Of a stretch of DNA of 7,295 bases, positions 1 through 5,408 are shown piece after piece. A program made the translations under genes and the position numbers. The stretch covers positions 6,115 to 13,409 of the forward strand of contig JAQUQK010000026.1 in assembly GCA_028716125.1 (NCBI GenBank), read 5' to 3'. This stretch comes from Thermoplasmatota archaeon. GTDB lineage: Archaea > Thermoplasmatota > JAQUQK01. The notes beneath the pieces were generated by a model. That model had not been told where the DNA came from. It ran no database searches and was given only the letters and a program-made list of their open reading frames with translations. How positions within the stretch are numbered: position 1 is the stretch's first letter; each line of letters opens with the position of its first letter.

Positions 1-76
1 CATTTTTGCCGAACTTTCCAGCAAAACCCCTAAAAACCCCTTTCAGATGCGCTTATTGATACAAATGGACAAGGTA

Positions 77-271
77 ATGGACCACAAGCACTGCCCGATA
101 TGCCAAGGCGTAATGGCGAAAGAGGATGAGTTCTGCTCCGAGGAATGCAGGAAAGGCTATGACGCGATGGCCAAGAAGCGCAAGCGCTCCATGTGGATAT
201 TCTACATAATCATGGGTCTGCTCTTCGCATGGCTCATAGTGCAGATGTTCCTTGGGCAAAAGGCCGCCTAA
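77..271 (+). CDS. DUF2116-like zinc-ribbon protein with C-terminal membrane anchor
   Basis: Small archaeal protein of unknown function, 64 residues from the chosen start. Seen: a C4 zinc-binding arrangement made of CPIC (Cys6, Cys9) and CSEEC (Cys20, Cys24), then a basic cluster KKRKR (33-37), then one hydrophobic helix at about 39-59 and a five-residue tail. This is the layout of the DUF2116 zinc-ribbon family: a cytoplasmic zinc ribbon held to the membrane by a C-terminal segment, with positive residues expected on the inside. The start is uncertain. In-frame ATGs lie at 47, 65 and 77; none has a well-spaced Shine-Dalgarno. I chose 77 because it places the zinc ribbon four residues in, as in relatives. 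The stop is 9 nt before the AMMECR1 start, so the two are probably one transcript. The function is not known; a nucleic-acid or protein contact through the ribbon is only a guess. Confidence 0.75.
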   Translation: MDHKHCPICQGVMAKEDEFCSEECRKGYDAMAKKRKRSMWIFYIIMGLLFAWLIVQMFLGQKAA

Positions 272-277
272 AGGTGG
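271..277 (+). promoter_or_regulatory. Shine-Dalgarno site of the AMMECR1 gene
   Basis: AAGGTGG lies directly after (and overlaps by one base) the stop codon of the upstream gene and 3 nt before the ATG at 281. It decides the start and shows that this organism uses Shine-Dalgarno initiation inside operons. Confidence 0.75.
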
Positions 278-280
278 AAA

Positions 281-877
281 ATGTACACGCTCGATGACGG
301 CGTTTTTGCTGTGAAAACGGCGCGCTCCGTCGTCGAGAATTTTGTCTTGGGAAAATCTTTTTCTTTATCGCCGCCAAATGAAAAATGGAAGGCGAAGTCC
401 GGAATTTTTGTAACTTTATTGACTTACCCTGAAAAGGACTTGCGCGGCTGCATAGGTATCCCCGAGCCCGTGATGCCCTTGGCAGATGCGCTCAAGGACG
501 CGGCGCAGTCTGCGACTCAAGACCCGAGATTTCCGCCGCTAGACAAATCAGAACTAGATGGCATCGTTATCGAGGTAAGCATTCTCACGCCCCCTGAACT
601 TGTCAAAGCGAAAACTCCGAAAGATTATGTCGAAGAGATAAAAATCGGGCGTGACGGACTTATCGCAGAACTTGGTTGGGGGCGCGGCCTATTGCTCCCG
701 CAGGTGCCTGTAGAATGGAAATGGAACGCCGAAGAATTCCTTGCGGAAACCTGCATGAAGGCAGGGCTAGCGCCCGATGCCTGGCTGGAGAAGGGATTCA
801 AATTATACAAATTCCAGGCGGAGATTTTTGCAGAAGAAAAGCCGCGCGGAAATGTCGAAAGAAAAGAGATATCTTAA
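281..877 (+). CDS. AMMECR1-family protein
   Basis: Protein of 198 residues covering the whole AMMECR1 domain, the usual length in archaea. Seen: the family's most conserved motif LRGCIG (54-59) preceded by a beta strand GIFVTLL (41-47), the following helical segment with A.DPRFPPL (about 80-87), a strand of the type IVIEVSILTPPE, and the downstream GRDGLI plus LLLPQVP region. Known: AMMECR1 proteins are widespread in archaea and eukaryotes; their biochemical role is unresolved, although they often co-occur with Memo-like and radical SAM proteins. Those partners are not in this window. The LRGCIG cysteine and arginine are intact, so the protein should be functional. It follows the zinc-ribbon gene at 9 nt and has its own Shine-Dalgarno, so co-expression is likely. 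The gene converges on peptidase A with 39 nt between the stops. Confidence 0.92.
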   Translation: MYTLDDGVFAVKTARSVVENFVLGKSFSLSPPNEKWKAKSGIFVTLLTYPEKDLRGCIGIPEPVMPLADALKDAAQSATQDPRFPPLDKSELDGIVIEVSILTPPELVKAKTPKDYVEEIKIGRDGLIAELGWGRGLLLPQVPVEWKWNAEEFLAETCMKAGLAPDAWLEKGFKLYKFQAEIFAEEKPRGNVERKEIS

Positions 878-915
878 AAAAATCTTTTGAAAATTAGAAA
901 AGAGATGAGAAAAAA
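876..915. terminator. Convergent AT-rich terminator region
   Basis: The gap between the convergent stops at 877 and 917 is very AT-rich. Read on the minus strand it gives T6 (complement of 910-915), several T4 runs and T7 (complement of 876-882), the oligo-U pattern of archaeal intrinsic termination for peptidase A. On the plus strand only a T4 run (884-887) is present, so termination of AMMECR1 is less clear. No stable hairpin was seen. Confidence 0.5.
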
Positions 916-916
916 T

Positions 917-2764
917 TTATTTCTTGCGCCTTGCTGCGAACGCTGCCGAAACGAGGGCGATTGCGCCAAGAATTGCAACCGCTTCAAAGCCGGGCGTCTT
1001 CTTGACAGTTTCAACTGACTGCTGTTTCTCTGCTGCTCCTGGCGCAGTCGTATTGAGTCCTGGGGGTATTGTCAAGGTGAAGTTGCGGTTCTCGAAAGTC
1101 TTGACTAGGAAGTAGCCGTTCGTTCCGTTGTTCAGGTTGACGTCTGCCTGGAGAACAGCGCTTGCGCACTCGTCGAACGAGCTGCACGAACCGAAGAAGT
1201 GTATCGCCTCGACGATGAGCCTTGATGCGTTGTCCCTTCCCATTTCCTGCCAGATGTCCCAAAGCGGGCCGGACCATATCTGGCCGGTCCAGTGGCAGTT
1301 CAGGTCGCTGCTGTAGTTGTCATATGTATAATTGTTGTCCATATTCCTGAGCGCGGGCGGTACTGTGTCATTCTTTGGCGGATACAAGTAAGACGTAAAC
1401 CACTCGCCTACGAAGTTGTCCCACGTTCCGTTGCTTCCGGGGTTCTGGCATATGCCTGACCACCAGTCGCCAAAGCCTTCGTGGATTGCTGCCGCCTCAT
1501 CGCCGCCGCTGCTAAAGCCGACGCTGGACAAAAGCGCGTGGCCGTACTCGTGGATTACGACTTCCGGGTCCTCGGTGGCATCGAGGAATCCATCAGTCTG
1601 GAAGCCCCCTACCTGCACGAGGCCAAGAACTGGATCCTCTACTCCGCCTGCAGGCTGCGTCGTGCATACTGCGTGCCATCCGATAAGGAGCATCTGGTTA
1701 TATGGCTCTGGGACTCCTGGAATGGTCGCGCTCATTCCGTTTGCAATTCCCGGCAGTCCCTTGACCACGATGGTCATCGGCCTCTGGAAGAGGTCCTTGA
1801 AGCCAAGTGACTGCGCATACATCTGGCTTTCTTCCACGCCATAATACGCCATCACGTTCTCAAACTGCGGCTGGTCCCTTGTATAGTCAAAGTTTAGCAC
1901 GCCGCCTACTCCCGCTTCGCACTTGTCTACAATGTTGACGTATTTGCCGGAAAGTATTCCTGCTGCGACGAGAGTTTCGTCCAGATCCCTAAGAACTACG
2001 TCGGAATACATGTTCTCAAAGCCGGTGTTCAGCTGCGCCGGGTTGTCCTTGAAGTTGCGGTCTTTGGAAAGAACAACTGGGTTTGCAAGGAAGACCTTGC
2101 CAGGAATTTCCATGTATTTTGCAGTGTCCTTCTTTTCAATAATCTCGCTTGTAGACGCGTCAATGTAAACGGCCCAGACTCCAAGAGGGTTGAGCGCGGG
2201 AACTGTTGCTTCCCATACAAGCCTGCCGCCATCTATCGGAAGGACCTTGAGGAACGCGGCCTCTCCGGAATACGGGATCTGCGTCAGAAGCGGCTGCACG
2301 AATCCAATTGCAATTTTTGCGCTTGCGATTGCGAGCGGCTCGGTCAAGATCGGCGCATTCAATTCCGCATACACGTTCCTGATGTTGCTGTGGACTATCT
2401 GAACTACGCCGTCGTTTCTGATGTGAACCGAAACTGTTCCGCCTATCACTTCATATCCGCGGTATGTCTGCTGGAAGAAGACGTGGTTTGCGGTAATGCT
2501 CTTTGTTGACATCGTGTAGCGGAGGCTTTCTATGTCCGCCTTGCTGTCTGCAAACGTCTGCCAGTTGTCATTAAGATATTTTGTTGCTATGTCAATTGGC
2601 GCGGCGCTGCTTGGCTGCGTCAGAAGCCCCTGAACGGTCAGCGTGTTCCAGTCAACGACTGAATCCGCGGTTCCGCTGCCGCCGGACTTTTCCATAAATC
2701 CATCAGCCATCGGAATGGCCGAAACCATCATTATTGCCACAAGAAGGCAGATTGCGCTCTTCAT
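917..2764 (-). CDS. Secreted PGF-CTERM zinc metallopeptidase A (FTP propeptide, M36/M4-like)
   Basis: Exported protease of 615 residues, predicted to be anchored at the cell surface. Seen in order: signal peptide (1-21, ending near MADG); an FTP/PepSY-like propeptide (about 45-210) with the typical HVFFQQTYRGYEVIGG stretch (94-109); a catalytic domain with HEYGH (405-409) as two zinc ligands and the general base, Glu429 in HEGFGD as third ligand, Asp433, and a probable transition-state His491 in HWTGQIW; and a C-terminal TPGF tail (590-593) with hydrophobic segment and ARRKK end. Known: such propeptides inhibit and help fold the enzyme and are cleaved off; PGF-CTERM tails are removed by archaeosortase A. 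The frame opens at 2836, but the ATG at 2764 begins the signal peptide and sits just downstream of a TATA box, so the transcript is probably near-leaderless. The neighbouring gene is its paralogue. The substrate is unknown. Confidence 0.92.
   Translation of the reverse strand: MKSAICLLVAIMMVSAIPMADGFMEKSGGSGTADSVVDWNTLTVQGLLTQPSSAAPIDIATKYLNDNWQTFADSKADIESLRYTMSTKSITANHVFFQQTYRGYEVIGGTVSVHIRNDGVVQIVHSNIRNVYAELNAPILTEPLAIASAKIAIGFVQPLLTQIPYSGEAAFLKVLPIDGGRLVWEATVPALNPLGVWAVYIDASTSEIIEKKDTAKYMEIPGKVFLANPVVLSKDRNFKDNPAQLNTGFENMYSDVVLRDLDETLVAAGILSGKYVNIVDKCEAGVGGVLNFDYTRDQPQFENVMAYYGVEESQMYAQSLGFKDLFQRPMTIVVKGLPGIANGMSATIPGVPEPYNQMLLIGWHAVCTTQPAGGVEDPVLGLVQVGGFQTDGFLDATEDPEVVIHEYGHALLSSVGFSSGGDEAAAIHEGFGDWWSGICQNPGSNGTWDNFVGEWFTSYLYPPKNDTVPPALRNMDNNYTYDNYSSDLNCHWTGQIWSGPLWDIWQEMGRDNASRLIVEAIHFFGSCSSFDECASAVLQADVNLNNGTNGYFLVKTFENRNFTLTIPPGLNTTAPGAAEKQQSVETVKKTPGFEAVAILGAIALVSAAFAARRKK
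920..997 (-). other. PGF-CTERM sorting tail of peptidase A
   Basis: Encodes residues 590-615: TPGF, a hydrophobic stretch of about 16 residues rich in Ala, Val and Ile, and the basic end ARRKK. This tripartite form is what archaeosortase A recognises before replacing the tail with a lipid anchor. A plain transmembrane anchor would look similar, but the PGF motif at the start of the helix, found in both paralogues, favours sorting. Confidence 0.85.
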
Positions 2765-2789
2765 AGTATCGTCTCTGTGAATCAGAAAT

Positions 2790-2797
2790 TCATATAA
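2790..2797 (-). promoter_or_regulatory. TATA box for peptidase A
   Basis: Minus-strand TTATATGA lies 26-33 nt upstream of the ATG at 2764. Archaeal transcription starts about 25 nt downstream of the TATA centre, which puts the start within a few bases of the ATG. That predicts a leaderless or very short-leader mRNA and agrees with the absence of a Shine-Dalgarno there. Confidence 0.6.
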
Positions 2798-2820
2798 GTG
2801 TGTTGTTGTAAATTGCATCG

Positions 2821-2861
2821 AAAAATATGGAAACAAAATGAAAAATAGGAAAATGGGAAAA
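2821..2861 (-). terminator. Oligo-U terminator downstream of peptidase B
   Basis: On the minus strand, directly after the peptidase B stop, there are five T4-T5 runs (complements of 2858-2861, 2850-2853, 2841-2845, 2835-2838 and 2821-2825) within about 40 nt and no strong hairpin. Clusters of U runs are the known signal for archaeal intrinsic termination. Together with the TATA box further downstream this suggests that peptidases A and B are separate transcripts. Confidence 0.6.
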
Positions 2862-2872
2862 GATGTGCGATT

Positions 2873-4699
2873 TCAGCGCTTCTTCCTGGACAGGAAAAAC
2901 ATCGCAAGAGCAACGATTCCCACAAGCGCGGTGAACTCAAAGCCAGGGGTCTTCTTTTCTGCCTCAATAGATTGCTGCTTTTCCGTTTCAACTACCGGCG
3001 GCAGAATGCTCATTCCATCTGGTATTGTGTAGTCGGTTATGTTCCTCTTGTCGAATGTCTTCTTGAGGAAATATCCGTGGCTGCCGTTGTTGAGGTTCAT
3101 GTCCGCCTGCAATATACCGGAAGCGCAGTCGGTGAATCCGCCGGCCGACGGATAGAACTGCATGCTTTCCAGAACAAGCTTGGTTGCGTTCTCGCGCCCC
3201 ATTTCCTGCCACATCTCGAAAAGCGGGCTTGACCATATTTCGCCGTCCGCGTGGACTTCCCCTATCATATCTTCAACGGTCTTGTTGCTTATCATCTTCC
3301 TGAGATACGGGGGCGTGGTTTCGTTGTCCTGCGGGCATATGTATGATGCAAACCACTCGCCGACATAGCAGTCGCCAAAGCCGCCGCTGTTGTTTGCAAG
3401 GCAAATGTTGCCCCACCAGTCCGCAAACCCTTCGTGTATGGCTCCGCCTTCCGCGGTTCCTGACGTGAATCCTGCGTCTCCAAGGACTGCGTGGCCGTAT
3501 TCGTGCAGTGTTCCCTCTGGGTCTTCTGCAAGGTCAACAAATCCGAACATCTGGCAGTCTCCAATAAGCGGAACTCCCGGAAGAGTCGTTGCCGTGCCGT
3601 GCCATCCCAGAAGCAGAAGTTCGGTTATTGGCGGCTCTGGCAGACCAAGCAATGCGGCAGCGGCGCCTACGTGGACGCACATGCCGTTTATGACGCCAGG
3701 CATCGCCCTAACGCCTACCGCCATCGGCTTGTTGAAAGATTCCATGAACCCCAATGACTGGATGTAGCGCTGGCTTTCGTCTATCGCCCAATATGTTTCT
3801 ACCCCTTCAAAGCGCGGGTCCTGGCGGGTATAGTCGAAATTTATGGCTCCGTCCACGGCGTATTCGAACTTGTCGAGTATGTTCACATATGGCCCAGACA
3901 AGAATCCTGCGGCCACAAGAGTTCCGTCAACTTCCTTTATCGTCACTTCCTTGTACATCGGCTCGAAAACCGGATCGTCTATGCCAAATTGATTGTCCCT
4001 GAACTTGGGGTCCTTTGAAAGCACCAGCGGATTCGTTGGGAAGACCGTTCCGGGTATGTCGAGATACCTTGCGACGTCCTTCTTCTCGATTATCGCTCCG
4101 GTTACTGCATCAACGTAAACCATCCATGCGCCGAGCGGCGAGATTGCTGGCGCGAATACTACCCACACGAGGGTGCCGCCGTTATCCGGAACTACTGCAA
4201 GGCCGGAGAATTCTTCAGCGTATGCCAAAGCTTCGATGAATCCAATATCCAGCTTCGCAATAGAAACTGCGACGTCGCCCGATATTGCCGGTTCTGTTGC
4301 CGCGTTCTTCACGTCCTTAAGCTCGTTGTGAACCATCTGGACGACGCCATCTTTGAGGATGTGGACTGAGATCTGGCTGTCCATTACGCCGTATCCGGCG
4401 TATGTCTGGTAGAACCTGACGTGATTTGCCGTCAAGCTCTCCTTTATCTGAAGCACGCGGAGATTGTCTATATCTGACTTGTCTGAAGTGAAAAGATTCC
4501 AATTCTCGTCAAGAAATTTCTTTGCTATTTCCAATGGGGCCAAATCGCTTGGCGCAGTAAGGCTTCCCTGGAGAGTGGAAAGCTCCTGTTCGTCCATATT
4601 GGTGTTCCGGCCCGATTCTACCGCAACCGTTCCAGCCGCCATCGGTATTGCCGAAAGCAGCATCATTGCCGAAACTGTCATCAATATTGCCTTGTTCAT
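2873..4699 (-). CDS. Secreted PGF-CTERM zinc metallopeptidase B (paralogue of A)
   Basis: Exported protease of 608 residues with the same architecture as peptidase A along its whole length. Seen: signal peptide (1-22, ending near MAAG); FTP/PepSY-like propeptide (about 46-210, with HVRFYQTYAGYGVMDS at 93-108); zinc site HEYGH (399-403), Glu423 in HEGFAD, Asp427; probable transition-state His483 in HADGEIW; and a TPGF tail (584-587) with a hydrophobic helix and SRKKR end. All catalytic residues are intact. The Glu ligand is 20 residues after the second His, as in thermolysin, while the His-x-x-Gly-Glu-Ile-Trp region resembles fungalysins (M36), so I do not force it into one family. The ATG at 4699 follows a weak Shine-Dalgarno-like AGGTAGTGA. 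The lipoprotein gene lies 65 nt upstream on the same strand. Compared with A, the propeptide and the loop around 341-385 have diverged most; substrate specificity may differ. Confidence 0.92.
   Translation of the reverse strand: MNKAILMTVSAMMLLSAIPMAAGTVAVESGRNTNMDEQELSTLQGSLTAPSDLAPLEIAKKFLDENWNLFTSDKSDIDNLRVLQIKESLTANHVRFYQTYAGYGVMDSQISVHILKDGVVQMVHNELKDVKNAATEPAISGDVAVSIAKLDIGFIEALAYAEEFSGLAVVPDNGGTLVWVVFAPAISPLGAWMVYVDAVTGAIIEKKDVARYLDIPGTVFPTNPLVLSKDPKFRDNQFGIDDPVFEPMYKEVTIKEVDGTLVAAGFLSGPYVNILDKFEYAVDGAINFDYTRQDPRFEGVETYWAIDESQRYIQSLGFMESFNKPMAVGVRAMPGVINGMCVHVGAAAALLGLPEPPITELLLLGWHGTATTLPGVPLIGDCQMFGFVDLAEDPEGTLHEYGHAVLGDAGFTSGTAEGGAIHEGFADWWGNICLANNSGGFGDCYVGEWFASYICPQDNETTPPYLRKMISNKTVEDMIGEVHADGEIWSSPLFEMWQEMGRENATKLVLESMQFYPSAGGFTDCASGILQADMNLNNGSHGYFLKKTFDKRNITDYTIPDGMSILPPVVETEKQQSIEAEKKTPGFEFTALVGIVALAMFFLSRKKR
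2876..2950 (-). other. PGF-CTERM sorting tail of peptidase B
   Basis: Encodes residues 584-608: TPGFEF, a hydrophobic helix and SRKKR. The preceding stalk EKQQSIEAEKK closely matches the one in peptidase A (EKQQSVETVKK), which suggests the stalk and tail are under shared constraint or recently duplicated. Confidence 0.85.
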
Positions 4700-4715
4700 T
4701 TTTGTTCACTACCTT

Positions 4716-4723
4716 GTATCGTC
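4716..4723 (-). promoter_or_regulatory. Octamer shared by the two peptidase 5' regions
   Basis: Minus-strand GACGATAC lies 17-24 nt before the peptidase B start. The same eight bases lie 2-9 nt before the start of peptidase A (2766-2773). In A this falls at the transcription start predicted from the TATA box. It may be a conserved initiator or operator remnant of the duplication; a chance match is possible. Confidence 0.3.
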
Positions 4724-4744
4724 AAATGGTTTCTGTCTTATTGC

Positions 4745-4751
4745 AAAAAAA
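4745..4751 (-). terminator. Oligo-U run after the lipoprotein gene
   Basis: A T7 run on the minus strand (complement of A7 at 4745-4751) starts 13 nt past the lipoprotein stop. It could end the lipoprotein transcript. No clear TATA box for peptidase B follows in the remaining gap (only a weak GCAATAAGA at 4736-4744), so partial read-through into peptidase B is also possible. Confidence 0.45.
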
Positions 4752-4764
4752 GAAGGAGTAGAGG

Positions 4765-5310
4765 TTATGCGCTAATGCCAAACACATCAATTGTTGTGGT
4801 ATATGTTGCCATAACGTCCGGAAGTTGCGGAACGAAATGAACTCTCCAGTCCCCAAAGCCGCCCTTTACGACTTTGCTTTCCTTAAATTCTATCTTCACT
4901 TCGGTGTTTTTATTTGAAAACTCGTTTGCAACCTCTTCGCCGTTAGCATTGAAAACCCAGATGCCGCATCCCGTCGCGTCTGATGGCAAACTGCTGGCTT
5001 TGAAGATAATCACGATCTTTTTTGCGTTTGCTGCTACTGGGAAGGTGTAGTCTTTTCCATTTTCAGATGCGAGATACGATGCAGTGTCAGTTGTGTCCGT
5101 TTTTTCGTCGTGGTATATCACAACCAGCGTCTGGTTTACCGCAGTCGCATTTCCGATTTGATTTCCGGTCTCGTTTTCGCCGAGTCCCGTGTCCGTGGTT
5201 TCCATTCCACCCGTGCTCGTCGCTTCATTCTTGCTTCCTACGCATCCGCTTAACGCCGTCGCCAGCATCAGTCCTATTACTGCAATTGCAGCTAAGTTCA
5301 TCAGTTTCAT
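4765..5310 (-). CDS. Surface lipoprotein with sequon-rich linker and predicted beta domain
   Basis: Unrecognised exported lipoprotein of 181 residues. Seen: a lipoprotein signal peptide with lipobox LSGC (20-23), where Cys23 would be lipidated and become the mature N-terminus; a Thr/Gly/Asn/Ser-rich linker (about 26-60) with three N-glycosylation sequons (Asn46, Asn54, Asn59); then a domain (about 61-181) of alternating strands ending in GDWRVHFV and YTTTIDVFG, a pattern that resembles small extracellular beta-sandwich domains. That fold is inferred from the pattern, not from a family match. I chose the ATG at 5310 over the GTG at 5319 because AAGGTG sits 8 nt before it. It is divergent from rbkR and upstream of two surface peptidases on the same strand, so an outer-surface binding role next to proteolysis is plausible but unproven. 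Confidence 0.8.
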   Translation of the reverse strand: MKLMNLAAIAVIGLMLATALSGCVGSKNEATSTGGMETTDTGLGENETGNQIGNATAVNQTLVVIYHDEKTDTTDTASYLASENGKDYTFPVAANAKKIVIIFKASSLPSDATGCGIWVFNANGEEVANEFSNKNTEVKIEFKESKVVKGGFGDWRVHFVPQLPDVMATYTTTIDVFGISA

Positions 5311-5318
5311 TTCTACCA

Positions 5319-5324
5319 CACCTT
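5319..5324 (-). promoter_or_regulatory. Shine-Dalgarno site of the lipoprotein gene
   Basis: Minus-strand AAGGTG is spaced 8 nt from the ATG at 5310. The alternative GTG start at 5317-5319 would overlap this site, so the ATG is preferred. Confidence 0.6.
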
Positions 5325-5374
5325 AATACATCTTCCGCCAAACGCCGGAATTGAAAATGTAGGTAGATTATGAG

Positions 5375-5383
5375 AATATAAAA
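5375..5383. promoter_or_regulatory. Divergent TATA box between the lipoprotein gene and rbkR
   Basis: AATATAAAA reads as TATAAAA on the plus strand and TTTATATT on the minus strand. On the minus strand it predicts a start near 5355 and a leader of about 45 nt with the Shine-Dalgarno, matching the lipoprotein gene. On the plus strand it predicts a start near 5405, a few bases before an in-frame ATG of rbkR at 5409. One AT-rich element may therefore serve both genes, or each may use it in competition. Confidence 0.5.
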
Positions 5384-5408
5384 TTTGCTGGACAATTACC
5401 AAGAATGG

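Noticed and set aside
1..3. CAT at the left edge as a start codon of a minus-strand gene
   Set aside because: Only three bases are visible and nothing else supports it.
23..41. Tandem AAAACCCCT / AAAAACCCCT repeat before the first gene
   Set aside because: Only two short copies; no support for a functional repeat or origin element.
1416..1844. Antisense open frame of 142 codons inside peptidase A
   Set aside because: It lies opposite a well-supported gene, has no ribosome site, and its product (rich in Pro, Ser and Trp) looks like a shadow of the coding strand. The same applies to the other antisense frames in both peptidases.
2765..2836. N-terminal extension of peptidase A by 24 residues
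   Set aside because: The extension overlaps the TATA box and lies ahead of a complete signal peptide that begins at the ATG at 2764.
5311..5319. GTG start giving three more residues to the lipoprotein
   Set aside because: It would overlap the Shine-Dalgarno that serves the ATG at 5310, and the signal peptide starts well at MKLMNL.
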